From JAJKIP01 sp037200685 (lineage in GTDB: Bacteria; Bacteroidota; Bacteroidia; Chitinophagales; Chitinophagaceae): 64,000 nt of DNA. The notes below the pieces were generated by a model, which searched no databases, was not told the origin of the DNA, and worked only from the letters and a program-made list of their open reading frames with translations. The translations under genes and the position numbers were made by a program. The stretch lies in assembly GCA_037200685.1 (NCBI GenBank), contig JBBCIG010000011.1:124001-188000 (forward strand), written 5' to 3'. Numbering within the stretch: position 1 is the first letter of the stretch; the number at the start of each line of letters is the position of its first letter. Positions 9,003 through 17,830 of this stretch are shown here, piece by piece.

Positions 9003-9833
9003 ATGAATGAAGTTTTACAACGAATAGAAAAGATAAAGTCTATTTTCCTGGACACGCAGTTGTTTTATGCGCAGCATGATAATATAGAAACAGTATTGCA
9101 CCATCTTGAAAATGCCGACCCGGTATTTCGTTCCATTGCTTACGAAAGCGCCTCAATGGCTATCGCAATAAAAGATTTGGAAAATAATCAGCAGTTAGAT
9201 AACTGGCTTCTTTATGCAAACGGCCCGGCATTGGCGCATAAGGCGCAGGTATATGTAGGGCTTGGTTGGGCCATTGCGAAATTGGGCCTTCCTTTTTTAC
9301 CAGTCGTTCAAAAAATTGAGCAAGGTTTATATTATCGTGTCGCCGATGGCTGCGGTTACTATGATGGAACTTTCAGGCAAAGGCAGAGTGTAATAAACCA
9401 GCAGCTTCCCGTTTATTTACCGGTTACAGCGATTACTTCATATGACGAAGGAATAGGCCGCAGCCTTTGGTATACCAATAATGCAGATATAGACATAGTT
9501 CGCAGTAAAATAAATAGTTTTCCTCCCAGCAGGCAGTCCGATCTTTGGCGGGGCATTGGAATCGCTGTTGCCTATGTGGGAGGATGCGATGAATCTATAG
9601 TAAAAACTTTATTTGAATATGCTTCAGTTAATGCAAACCAATTAGCACGTGGCGCAGCGCTTGCAGTACGATCACGAATGCAGGCAAATGCTTTATTAGC
9701 GGATACTGATCAATGTTCCCGCTTGTGGTTTGCATTAATTACCGGTACTGTTAGTATTGAAAATGAAAAAGTTTATTTAGCCTGGATTAAAAAAATAGAA
9801 GAGGATTTGTCGAATAGTTTTGAATTAGAATAG
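9003..9833 (+). CDS. DUF1702 family protein
   Basis: This 276-residue protein has no signal peptide. I recognise the DUF1702 pattern from three blocks: RVADGCGYYDGTF, YDEGIGRSLWYTNN, and SDLWRGIGIAVAYVGGCDE. The last corresponds to the conserved (D)LW-x-G-x-G-x-A-x-x-Y-x-GG block of the family. DUF1702 proteins occur in enediyne clusters and in other polyene or pigment clusters, with no firmly known reaction to my knowledge. It follows the halogenase-like gene by 42 bp and probably shares its transcript. Downstream comes a convergent gene and a hairpin terminator. Confidence 0.65.
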   Translation: MNEVLQRIEKIKSIFLDTQLFYAQHDNIETVLHHLENADPVFRSIAYESASMAIAIKDLENNQQLDNWLLYANGPALAHKAQVYVGLGWAIAKLGLPFLPVVQKIEQGLYYRVADGCGYYDGTFRQRQSVINQQLPVYLPVTAITSYDEGIGRSLWYTNNADIDIVRSKINSFPPSRQSDLWRGIGIAVAYVGGCDESIVKTLFEYASVNANQLARGAALAVRSRMQANALLADTDQCSRLWFALITGTVSIENEKVYLAWIKKIEEDLSNSFELE

Positions 9834-9849
9834 AATAACTTTCTCAAAC

Positions 9850-9875
9850 AAAAAAGGCTTCCTTCGCAGGAAGCC
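9850..9875 (-). terminator. Intrinsic terminator for the minus-strand gene 9899-11554
   Basis: An 8-bp perfect stem (GGCTTCCT at 9856-9863 and AGGAAGCC at 9868-9875) with a TCGC loop is preceded on the plus strand by a run of A. Read on the minus strand this is a stem followed by a T run, the classical Rho-independent layout, 24 bp after the stop of the minus-strand gene. On the plus strand no T run follows, so it would serve the DUF1702 gene poorly. Confidence 0.8.
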
Positions 9876-9898
9876 CTCGTAAAAAGTGTTTAAACTTA

Positions 9899-11554
9899 TT
9901 ATTGAAATTTAATTCTTCCAAATTGGTCACGGCCCCTGTCTTCGGTATAAATATATATTTCATTGTCTTTGCCCTGTTGAAATATCTCGCACTCTGAAGG
10001 CGGTATGAACTGTTGATTTCTTTCCTGGATAGGTGCGAAACAGTATGTATCATTCTCAAACACCAGCGAACGGGTAATGGAGCCGCTTTTAAGGTCAACC
10101 GCATTGCTTACAAAATTAGAACCATGAATTGTTGATACAGTTTTAAGATCTGAAGGTTCATAGTCATTTTTTTCATAGCGGGCTATGTTTTTGGGATGAT
10201 CATTGCACAAAATATAAATGCTTTTATTTGTACTAACTGCGATATATTGTTTAAATACATGGGCGAAATTCATTTTTACTTCATTACGCAAAGGCACGTT
10301 CTTTATCCACTCAAATTTGCCCTGTGTATTTAGCTTTGCGACAATAACGTCCATGTATTCATATTCCCAATAACTACTACTGGTTGACATTCCAAACCCG
10401 CCGGAATTACCCGTGGTACGCCTCGTTTCCCTGTATTGTTCCCCAACATAATAAACAGCATCGCCTACCGGCAATATATAATCCAATTTATAGTTTAAAT
10501 AACGGGATTTCTTATTATTGGATTCCAGTGCCTTAAGCATTTCATCACCAAAAAAGTTGGTTACAGTTGAAACGACTGAGTTGGTATTCAAATCTACTTT
10601 GCAGCTGAAAATCCCAACTTTTACCAAATCCCTGCCCCTGCGCTCAATAACATCTTTTACAAAGCCCCCTACAACCATGCTATTGTTATCGCCTTTGTGA
10701 AATTCAATATCCTTGACGAGATAATCATCCTCAAATGTTATATCCACTGTTTTTGGCGCTTTTTCATTTGCGTTCAATGTGTTCATATGAAGGCGGTACC
10801 TCTTTTCTTTTTCGCTAGAGTTTTTTGTTTCATCTAAATAACAGTAAAAAACATTTTCGGCATCATCAATATATAAGCCGACAAAGGACAAATCCTTGCC
10901 GACGAATCCACCTAATCCAAAGACACTCATTACATTTTGTAAAACATTGTTATTGGATAACCGCTGCTTGACGGTCTTGGTCCATTTTTTCGCCATGCCA
11001 TTTGCGGCATCCAGCAATATAAAGTCGGAAGTATATTCAGCGTTTTTATCAGCTTTATGACAGGATTTTACGAGGAACTTAGTTTTGTCCGGGCTTGCAT
11101 AGATGTCAAAATCTATATATTCATAATGGTCGGAAGTGACAACAGTAATGGGACTTAAAGTAGTCGATACTTTCCCGCTTGAAGATATTGTTTGATAAAA
11201 CAGGGTCATCCTATCATCTTTTTTATCATACTGTCTTCTGAAAACGTATACATTGCCCTGGGCGAATAGTACGTCTTCAATTTTTGTATCGTTATCTCCA
11301 TCCTCTAAAGAAATTTCCTGCGAGAAGCCCATTGTTAGGGTCTTTTTATCATATTTTTCAACATAGAAGGATGTTCCCCTGCCTTTGCTCCTGATACGGT
11401 AACAATAAAAGCTTTTATCATCGCCGCCAATCATACGGTTCAGTTTGTTGTCCTTATCATTATCTAGTTCAGGCCCGGCCTGGTATTTAACTTGTGCTGA
11501 TGTAAAGGTGGCTGTCAGCAGCAGCATAGAGATCAAAAAGTAGGATGGCTTCAT
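9899..11554 (-). CDS. Secreted protein of unknown function inside the pigment cluster
   Basis: A 551-residue protein with a clear signal peptide (MKPSYFLISMLLLTATFTSA). I do not recognise a family. The mature part alternates short beta-like stretches with charged turns (for example YFCY-like and YVVGEQYRE-like pieces) and has a Gly/Ser-rich patch around NSGGFGMSTSSS, which suggests a beta-rich, possibly propeller-like, periplasmic or outer-membrane protein. It has its own terminator and is transcribed against the flexirubin genes, so it may be a bystander. It is well formed, without frameshift, and of ordinary base composition relative to its neighbours. Confidence 0.6.
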   Translation of the reverse strand: MKPSYFLISMLLLTATFTSAQVKYQAGPELDNDKDNKLNRMIGGDDKSFYCYRIRSKGRGTSFYVEKYDKKTLTMGFSQEISLEDGDNDTKIEDVLFAQGNVYVFRRQYDKKDDRMTLFYQTISSSGKVSTTLSPITVVTSDHYEYIDFDIYASPDKTKFLVKSCHKADKNAEYTSDFILLDAANGMAKKWTKTVKQRLSNNNVLQNVMSVFGLGGFVGKDLSFVGLYIDDAENVFYCYLDETKNSSEKEKRYRLHMNTLNANEKAPKTVDITFEDDYLVKDIEFHKGDNNSMVVGGFVKDVIERRGRDLVKVGIFSCKVDLNTNSVVSTVTNFFGDEMLKALESNNKKSRYLNYKLDYILPVGDAVYYVGEQYRETRRTTGNSGGFGMSTSSSYWEYEYMDVIVAKLNTQGKFEWIKNVPLRNEVKMNFAHVFKQYIAVSTNKSIYILCNDHPKNIARYEKNDYEPSDLKTVSTIHGSNFVSNAVDLKSGSITRSLVFENDTYCFAPIQERNQQFIPPSECEIFQQGKDNEIYIYTEDRGRDQFGRIKFQ

Positions 11555-11849
11555 GGTGTAGTGTTTCAGATAAATATAGAATTAATTTTTGCTTTTTTTA
11601 AATAGCTGGAACGATATGCAAAGGAATAATATTGTGCTTTGAAAAATTCCAATTGCCCTACATTCGCAGCGCTAAAAAAACAGAAAAAATAAAAGGTGAT
11701 CCGGGAAAGTATTTTATATTTCGGTGACATAATACTCTGTTTTTTATGCTTGCTCCGTTCCTTTATGCAAATGACATAAATTCGGCATCTTTGCGCTACT
11801 TTTAGGCCTGTCAAATAATTCTTTATATTAGTAATATCAAACCGGGAAC
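11555..11849. other. Divergent intergenic region before the ammonia-lyase gene
   Basis: These 295 bp separate two divergent genes and should hold both promoters. The region is AT-rich. I see no clear match to the Bacteroidota -33/-7 promoter consensus and no strong palindrome, so I call no site. Short open frames here show no protein-like character. Confidence 0.4.
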
Positions 11850-13427
11850 ATGATAAATGTCGGGGAAAAAGAGCTTTTTTTGAATGATTTTTCAGATATC
11901 CTGTTTAAGGAAAAACAGGTGGCGCTGGACAAGACCGCCGTTGAAAAAGTAAGTGCGAATTTCCAATTTTTAAAGCAATTTTCTTTTAATAAGCTTATCT
12001 ACGGAATCAATACCGGCTTCGGCCCGATGGCCCAGTATAAAATAAGCGAGGCGAACCTTTTACAATTACAATATAACCTCATCAGGAGCCATAGTTCCGG
12101 CGGTGGAAAGCTCATGTCGCCGATCATTGTAAAAGCAGTAATGATTGCCCGACTCAATAGCCTGATGCAGGCGTATTCAGGTGTGCATACCGATGTGGTG
12201 GAATTGCTGGCTACATTAATTAATAAAAATATTACCCCTTGTATTTATGAACACGGTGGCGTTGGCGCCAGTGGTGACCTGGTGCAATTGGCGCATCTCG
12301 GACTTGCTTTGATAGGTGAAGGCGAAGTGATTTATGAAAATGAAGTGTACCCGGCCATGGATATTTACAATAAGCTGGGAGTAAAACCACTTTCCATTCA
12401 TATAAGGGAGGGGTTGGCTATTCTAAATGGAACTTCCGCCATGACCGGTATCGGGATGATCAATATTATCCAGGCACAAAAGTTATTGGAATGGTCCGTC
12501 ATCCTGTCGGCGATGATCAACGAAGTAGTAGAAGCTTTTGATGATCATTACTCTTACGAATTGAATATCGTTAAGCATCATAAAGGGCAAAATAAAATCG
12601 CTGCGCAACTCCGTGATATTCTCAAAGACAGTAAAATGATCCGCAGCCGTTCTGATCATTTATATAATGAGAATAACATTAACCAGGAGGTATTTGAAGA
12701 TAAGGTGCAGGAATATTATTCGCTGCGTTGCGTTACACAGGTATTAGGCCCTATATATGATACCATCGCACAGGCGGAGAAAGTGGTGGTGGATGAACTT
12801 AATTCGGTAAATGATAATCCCGTAATTGATCATTTGAACCATAATATTTTTCACGGGGGAAATTTTCATGGTGATTATGTCTCACTCGAGATGGATAAAT
12901 TGAAAATAGCTATAACGAAATTATCCATGCTTTCAGAACGGCAATTGAATTATTTGCTCAATGAAAAGCTGAACCAGAAATTCCCACCATTCGTAAACCT
13001 GGGAGTGCTTGGTTTTAATTTCGGTATGCAGGGAATGCAGTTCACCGCTACTTCTACGGTAGCAGAAAATCAAACGATGTCTTTCCCCATGTATGTACAC
13101 AGCATCCCGAACAACAACGATAACCAGGATATTGTTAGTATGGGTTGCAATGCCGCCTTAATGACTAAAAGAGTGATCGATAATTCATTTGAAGTATTGG
13201 GTATACAGATGATGGCCGTATTGCAGGCGATAGATTACCTGGAATGCGTACCACGATTATCATCCAAGACAAGAAGCGTTTATACCGAGATAAGAAAGAT
13301 ATTTCCAAAGTTTATCGAGGACATGCCTAAATACAAAGACCTTGAGAAAATAAGAAAGCATTTTGAAAAATCAGATCCTGTTATTTCTTTCAAATTGGCA
13401 AACGTACCATCATCAGTGGTTTCCTGA
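11850..13427 (+). CDS. Tyrosine ammonia-lyase (aromatic amino acid lyase, MIO enzyme)
   Basis: This 525-residue protein belongs to the HAL/PAL/TAL family. The Ala-Ser-Gly triad that cyclises to the MIO cofactor is at residues 140-142 in GGVGASGDLVQLAHL. Other family blocks include YGINTGFGPMAQY, ILNGTSAMTG, DNPVIDH and HSIPNNNDNQDIVSMG. The selectivity loop reads LQLQYNLIRSHSSG, which I recall as identical to that of the Flavobacterium johnsoniae TAL, a highly tyrosine-specific enzyme of a flexirubin-producing organism. The enzyme removes ammonia from tyrosine to give 4-coumarate, the expected aryl polyene starter. Histidine ammonia-lyase is the alternative, made less likely by the absence of any hut gene and by the pigment context. 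Confidence 0.88.
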   Translation: MINVGEKELFLNDFSDILFKEKQVALDKTAVEKVSANFQFLKQFSFNKLIYGINTGFGPMAQYKISEANLLQLQYNLIRSHSSGGGKLMSPIIVKAVMIARLNSLMQAYSGVHTDVVELLATLINKNITPCIYEHGGVGASGDLVQLAHLGLALIGEGEVIYENEVYPAMDIYNKLGVKPLSIHIREGLAILNGTSAMTGIGMINIIQAQKLLEWSVILSAMINEVVEAFDDHYSYELNIVKHHKGQNKIAAQLRDILKDSKMIRSRSDHLYNENNINQEVFEDKVQEYYSLRCVTQVLGPIYDTIAQAEKVVVDELNSVNDNPVIDHLNHNIFHGGNFHGDYVSLEMDKLKIAITKLSMLSERQLNYLLNEKLNQKFPPFVNLGVLGFNFGMQGMQFTATSTVAENQTMSFPMYVHSIPNNNDNQDIVSMGCNAALMTKRVIDNSFEVLGIQMMAVLQAIDYLECVPRLSSKTRSVYTEIRKIFPKFIEDMPKYKDLEKIRKHFEKSDPVISFKLANVPSSVVS

Positions 13428-13522
13428 TAGCGTGGAAAAGGTATTTTGATAATACATTGCATTTAATAAATTAAGAGCAGGTAAAAATTTAATTACTCCA
13501 TCCAGGAAAAGCTAGTAATAAA

Positions 13523-14251
13523 ATGAAATTTGCATTAGTAACGGGCGGGTCAAGAGGAATAGGCAGGGCTGTTTGTTTGAAGATGGCAGACATGGGTTAC
13601 AACGTTCTCATCAATTACAAATCAAATGTAGCGCAAGCGAATAATACACTTTCATTGGTGCAGGCGAAAGGGGTAAGTGGAGAAATAATACAATTTGATG
13701 TAGCTGATAAAGAACAGGTGCAATCGGTACTCGGTGGCTGGATGAAAGCAAATGAGGAAAAAGTGATCGAGATATTGGTAAACAATGCAGGCATACGGGA
13801 AGATGCGCTGATGATGTGGATGAAAGATGAACAATGGGATAGTGTTGTAAACACAAGCCTTGGTGGTTTTTTTTATGTAACAAGACTGGTTATCAACAGC
13901 ATGCTGTTGAAAAAATATGGAAGAGTGGTTAATATCGTTTCTCTTTCAGGGTTAAAAGGATTACCGGGCCAGACCAACTATTCAGCGGCTAAAGCCGGCG
14001 TTATCGGCGCTACAAAAGCATTGGCACAGGAAATAGGCAGAAAGGGTGTTACTGTAAACGCTGTAGCCCCCGGTTTTATAAAAACAGATATGACGGAAGG
14101 ATTGAATGAAAATGAATTGAAAGCGCTTATCCCGTTAAAGCGTTTTGGTTTACCTGAAGAGGTAGCTTATGCGGTGGGATTTTTAGCTTCACCCGAAGCT
14201 GCTTATATTACAGCCGAGGTGATTTCTGTTAATGGCGGTTTGTATTCTTAA
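13523..14251 (+). CDS. fabG: 3-oxoacyl-ACP reductase (FabG-like short-chain dehydrogenase)
   Basis: At 242 residues this is a standard FabG-type SDR. It shows the cofactor loop TGGSRGIGRA at the N-terminus, NNAGIRED after strand four, the catalytic YSAAKAG motif (Tyr and Lys), the PGFIKTDMT segment and the closing VNGGLYS. It reduces the beta-ketoacyl-ACP formed by the neighbouring ketosynthase, using NADPH. Its place between the ammonia-lyase and the ketosynthase supports a dedicated role in aryl polyene extension rather than housekeeping fatty acid synthesis; the gene symbol is by family. Confidence 0.88.
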   Translation: MKFALVTGGSRGIGRAVCLKMADMGYNVLINYKSNVAQANNTLSLVQAKGVSGEIIQFDVADKEQVQSVLGGWMKANEEKVIEILVNNAGIREDALMMWMKDEQWDSVVNTSLGGFFYVTRLVINSMLLKKYGRVVNIVSLSGLKGLPGQTNYSAAKAGVIGATKALAQEIGRKGVTVNAVAPGFIKTDMTEGLNENELKALIPLKRFGLPEEVAYAVGFLASPEAAYITAEVISVNGGLYS

Positions 14252-14336
14252 AAATCAAAATTCAAAAGTCAAAAGAAGCTGGCATCCGAATGCAACCCGG
14301 TTTGTTTTTTTAATTTTTATTTTTGACTTATAAAAT

Positions 14337-15557
14337 ATGAATAGAGTTGTTATTACAGGTATGGGTATTTATTCCTGCATCGGGAAAAACCTCGATGAGG
14401 TCAGGGATTCATTATACAAAGGGAAATCGGGGATTATTTTTGATCCTGTGCGGAAAGAATATGGATACAGGTCCGGTTTAACTGGTTTTGTAGAGAGGCC
14501 TGATTTAAAAGGTGTACTGGACAGGCGTGCCCGCATCATGCTTCCGGAGCAAGGCGAATACGCTTATGTGGCCACAGTGGAAGCGTTAAAAAATGCGGGC
14601 ATCGACGCTGATTATATTAACCAACACGAGATCGGGATATTATATGGTAACGATAGTTCGGGAAAAGCGGTTATTGAAGCCAATGATATCATAAGAGAGA
14701 AAAAGGATACGATGCTCGTGGGTTCCGGTGCGGTTTTTCAAACCATGAACTCAACGGTTACGATGAACCTGGCCACTATCTTTAAACTCCGGGGTGTAAA
14801 TTTTACAATCAGTGCGGCATGTGCAAGCGGATCTCATTCAATAGGACTGGGTTACCATTTTATAAAAACAGGGTTGCAGGATTGTGTTGTTTGCGGAGGG
14901 GCGCAGGAGATAAATCATTTATCCATGGGCACATTTGATGCTTTGTCGGCGTTTTCTGTTCATGAATCAACTCCTGCTAAAGCATCACGGCCTTTTGACA
15001 GGGACCGCGACGGACTTATTCCAAGCGGTGGCGCCGCTACGTTGATTTTGGAGAGTCTTGATTCCGCTCAAAAAAGAGGCGCTACTATTTTGGCCGAAGT
15101 AATCGGGTATGGTTTTTCATCTAACGGCAGTCATATTTCAAACCCGACGGTAGACGGGCCGGTAAGGTCATTGCGCATGGCCATACAAGATGCGGGCATT
15201 CAGGCAAATGAAGTTGATTATATTAATGCACATGCTACATCAACGCTTGCAGGTGATGCCAGCGAGGCGAGGGCCATCAATGAAGTTTTTGGCGCTCAAA
15301 AGCCATATGTAAGTTCTACGAAATCAATGACCGGGCACGAATGCTGGATGGCAGGCGCCAGCGAGATCATATATTCTGTTTTAATGATGCAAAATTCCTT
15401 TATTGCGCCTAATATAAACTTTGAAAACCCCGACGAAGATTCCGCGAAATTGAATATTGTAAAAAATACAATAGAAAAAGATATAGTTGTATTTTTATCC
15501 AACTCTTTCGGGTTTGGTGGAACGAATTCTTCACTTATCCTGAGGAAGTTGATTTAA
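14337..15557 (+). CDS. Beta-ketoacyl-ACP synthase II-like (FabF family) for polyene extension
   Basis: A 406-residue thiolase-fold condensing enzyme. The catalytic Cys is residue 162 in the ISAACASGSH motif, and the two histidines lie in INAHATST and STKSMTGHE, giving the full Cys-His-His triad of an active ketosynthase. The C-terminal SFGFGGTNSSLIL motif is typical of FabF. With the ACP gene 12 bp downstream, FabG upstream and a hotdog dehydratase nearby it forms the iterative extension set of an aryl polyene system. I see no separate chain-length-factor gene with a missing Cys in this window. Confidence 0.87.
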   Translation: MNRVVITGMGIYSCIGKNLDEVRDSLYKGKSGIIFDPVRKEYGYRSGLTGFVERPDLKGVLDRRARIMLPEQGEYAYVATVEALKNAGIDADYINQHEIGILYGNDSSGKAVIEANDIIREKKDTMLVGSGAVFQTMNSTVTMNLATIFKLRGVNFTISAACASGSHSIGLGYHFIKTGLQDCVVCGGAQEINHLSMGTFDALSAFSVHESTPAKASRPFDRDRDGLIPSGGAATLILESLDSAQKRGATILAEVIGYGFSSNGSHISNPTVDGPVRSLRMAIQDAGIQANEVDYINAHATSTLAGDASEARAINEVFGAQKPYVSSTKSMTGHECWMAGASEIIYSVLMMQNSFIAPNINFENPDEDSAKLNIVKNTIEKDIVVFLSNSFGFGGTNSSLILRKLI

Positions 15558-15568
15558 TAAAACTGCAT

Positions 15569-15826
15569 ATGACGAACACAGAAATTGTTGATAAAATACA
15601 TTCTTTTTTGGTAACGGAATTTGAAATGGATGCTGAAAAGATTGTACCTGAGGCGAATTTAAAAGACACACTGGGCTTAGACAGTCTTGATTATATTGAT
15701 GTGGTGGTAGTGATTGAAAGTAATTTCGGGTTTAAAATGCAGGCGGAAGATTTGGTTGATATCGCCACCTACCAGGACCTTTGTGATTTCGTCATTTCCC
15801 GGGTAAATTCCAAAGAACTGATCTGA
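15569..15826 (+). CDS. Acyl carrier protein
   Basis: The 85-residue protein is an ACP: helical, acidic, with the phosphopantetheine attachment serine at residue 39 in the LGLDSLDYID motif. It should receive its prosthetic group from the AcpS at 3453-3827 and carry the growing polyene. It lies 12 bp after the ketosynthase stop and its own stop overlaps the start of the next gene (TGATG). Confidence 0.92.
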   Translation: MTNTEIVDKIHSFLVTEFEMDAEKIVPEANLKDTLGLDSLDYIDVVVVIESNFGFKMQAEDLVDIATYQDLCDFVISRVNSKELI

Positions 15827-16704
15827 TGTCTTCATGGCACGGAAAATCTAAAGGCACCCCGCTGGGGTACCGCATTTTTGTGTGGGTTATAAAAACCTTT
15901 GGAATTTTACCAGCTTATTTCCTGCTCAGGTTTGTTGTACTGTATTATTTTTTATTTTCCTGGAAATCTTCACGGCAGATAATTTTCTTATACTCTCGTA
16001 AGCTTGGGTACAGCCGGCTATCATCTTATGCTAAGCTGTATAAAAATTATTATCTTTTAGGGCAGGGCATTATTGACAAAGTTGTAGTCATGTCCGGTAT
16101 AAAAAATAAATTCACCTTTGATTTTGATGGGGAAGATAATTTACGAAAAATCGCGGCCTTACAAAGAGGGGGCATTCTGCTTAGCGCTCATATTGGTAAC
16201 TGGGATGTGGCCGGGCATTTATTAAAACGTTTGGAAACCCGCATCAATATTGTACTATTTGATGGCGAGCACCAGCAGATTAAGCAATATATGGAAGGGG
16301 TGACGGGAAAGCGAAATGTAAATATCATTGTTATTAAAAATGATCTCTCACATATTTACGAGATTAGCGATGCCTTTAAAAATAATGAACTGGTATGTAT
16401 GCATGCCGACCGTTTTATAGAAGGGAATAAAACGTTGACAACAGATTTTTTAGGAGAAAAAGCAAGGTTTCCGTTGGGCCCCTTTTTATTGGCGTACAAA
16501 TTTAAAGTTCCCGTGTCATTTGTATTTTCGATGAAAGAACGGCCTTTACACTATCATTTTTTCGCAAGCGAAATCAAAGAGTATCATGATTTGGAAAAAG
16601 AGCCAGCCATGCAAAAAATGTTAAGCGAATTCTCAAAAGAAATGGAGGTTAAAGCAAAAGCGTATCCTGAACAATGGTATAATTATTATAATTTCTGGCA
16701 ATAA
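15826..16704 (+). CDS. LpxL/HtrB-like lysophospholipid acyltransferase
   Basis: This 292-residue protein has the H-x4-D acyltransferase motif in SAHIGNWDVAGH and the later MHADRFIEG and RFPLGPFLLA blocks found in the LpxL/LpxM family. An N-terminal hydrophobic stretch (about residues 14-48) points to attachment to the inner membrane. Acyltransferases of this type accompany aryl polyene clusters and are thought to move the finished chain from ACP to a lipid-like acceptor. It overlaps the ACP gene by one base and is followed after 3 bp by the dehydratase, so it sits inside the extension operon. Confidence 0.83.
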   Translation: MSSWHGKSKGTPLGYRIFVWVIKTFGILPAYFLLRFVVLYYFLFSWKSSRQIIFLYSRKLGYSRLSSYAKLYKNYYLLGQGIIDKVVVMSGIKNKFTFDFDGEDNLRKIAALQRGGILLSAHIGNWDVAGHLLKRLETRINIVLFDGEHQQIKQYMEGVTGKRNVNIIVIKNDLSHIYEISDAFKNNELVCMHADRFIEGNKTLTTDFLGEKARFPLGPFLLAYKFKVPVSFVFSMKERPLHYHFFASEIKEYHDLEKEPAMQKMLSEFSKEMEVKAKAYPEQWYNYYNFWQ

Positions 16705-16707
16705 AAA

Positions 16708-17130
16708 ATGGGTACTCCTGTAAAAAATATTTTACCGCTCATACCGCAGCGTCCTCCTTTGGTAATGGTTGATAAATTATTGTACAATGAGGATACAGTT
16801 ACACGTTCGAGCCTCTTGATCAGGGATGATAATATTTTTGTTGAGAATGGGGAATTGCGGGAGCCGGGGCTGGTAGAAAATATAGCACAGACCGCCGCGG
16901 CAAGGGCAGGCTATGTGTCGCAATTGGAAAATAAACCGGTGCAGGTAGGCTATATCGGGGCCATTAAAAACCTGGAGATTTATTCTTTTCCAAAAACCGG
17001 TGATGAAATTGTTACAGAAATTATCGTAAAAAATCAGATTTTTGAGGTGACTATAATATCCGGAACGGTAAGTTGTAATGGAATGCTATTAGCCCAATGC
17101 GAAATGAAAATTTTTATTAAAAACCCCTAA
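16708..17130 (+). CDS. Hotdog-fold 3-hydroxyacyl-ACP dehydratase-like protein (FabZ relative)
   Basis: A 140-residue single hotdog domain. The N-terminal block ILPLIPQRPPLVMVDKL aligns with the FabZ block that normally contains the catalytic histidine (PHRYPFLLVDR), but here the position is Gln14. The second block, PGLVENIAQTAAARAG, keeps the central-helix acidic residue (Glu). By position in the cluster it should remove water from the 3-hydroxyacyl-ACP to give the trans double bonds of the polyene. The His-to-Gln change is odd; relatives in Bacteroidota may share it, so I do not call it broken. Confidence 0.75.
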   Translation: MGTPVKNILPLIPQRPPLVMVDKLLYNEDTVTRSSLLIRDDNIFVENGELREPGLVENIAQTAAARAGYVSQLENKPVQVGYIGAIKNLEIYSFPKTGDEIVTEIIVKNQIFEVTIISGTVSCNGMLLAQCEMKIFIKNP

Positions 17131-17142
17131 AGATAATTTGTT

Positions 17143-17796
17143 ATGAAAAAAATCCCCCGCTTAAGCTGGGTTTTCACAGCTTTATTGTTTTGTACAATTT
17201 CCGCTTCTTCTTTTTCGCAGGCATTAAAAGATGTTTTTAGCAACAGCGAATCACCCATCGTTTATCTCGGTATTGATTTTAGTAAGGCCCGCTTACTAGA
17301 CCAGGGTAATCCTGATGACATTCGTAATAAATTATACAACAGTATTAACCAGTTGATCATAAATGAACCGAAGAAATATGATTTGAAAGGCGCTTTTCAC
17401 AAAGGGAATATCGACCACGATCTTAGCGCCGTAACTGCAAAAAATGATAAAGCGAATATTAATGATATCATTTCCACTAATTCCTCGGACTTTAATCGTT
17501 TCAAAGAAAGTGATATTTCTTCTATGGTTAGGGAACTTAATCTATCAGGAAAGAAAGGTGTAGGATTAGTGTTTGTAATGGAAGCCATGCGTAAACTGGA
17601 TAAAAAAGGTGATGCGGCTATCTGGGTGACATTCGTAGATATGGGAACAAAAAAAGTGTTGATGACGGAGCGTATTGAAAGCAGCGCATCCATGGCGATT
17701 GGATTTCGTAATTATTGGGCTTCTACTATAAAAAAATTAATTGATTTGATTGATAGTAGAAAGTATGACGAGTGGAAACAGAAATACGTGAAATAA
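17143..17796 (+). CDS. Exported protein of unknown function at the end of the flexirubin operon
   Basis: A 217-residue protein with a signal peptide ending near ISASSFSQ. I recognise no domain. The mature protein has a repeated alternation of beta strands and helices (SPIVYLGIDFSKARLL, GVGLVFVMEAM, AAIWVTFVDMGTKKVLMTERI) that could form a periplasmic domain. It lies 12 bp after the dehydratase and closes the operon, before a convergent DNA glycosylase gene. A similar small exported protein near this place is, as far as I recall, a frequent companion of these clusters. Confidence 0.6.
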   Translation: MKKIPRLSWVFTALLFCTISASSFSQALKDVFSNSESPIVYLGIDFSKARLLDQGNPDDIRNKLYNSINQLIINEPKKYDLKGAFHKGNIDHDLSAVTAKNDKANINDIISTNSSDFNRFKESDISSMVRELNLSGKKGVGLVFVMEAMRKLDKKGDAAIWVTFVDMGTKKVLMTERIESSASMAIGFRNYWASTIKKLIDLIDSRKYDEWKQKYVK

Positions 17797-17830
17797 TGAT
17801 AAACTTATCAGCACGGCAGCTGGTTGGATT

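Noticed and set aside
11850..13427. Histidine ammonia-lyase (hutH)
   Set aside because: No other hut gene is near, the gene is in a pigment cluster, and the selectivity loop is the one I recall from the F. johnsoniae tyrosine ammonia-lyase.
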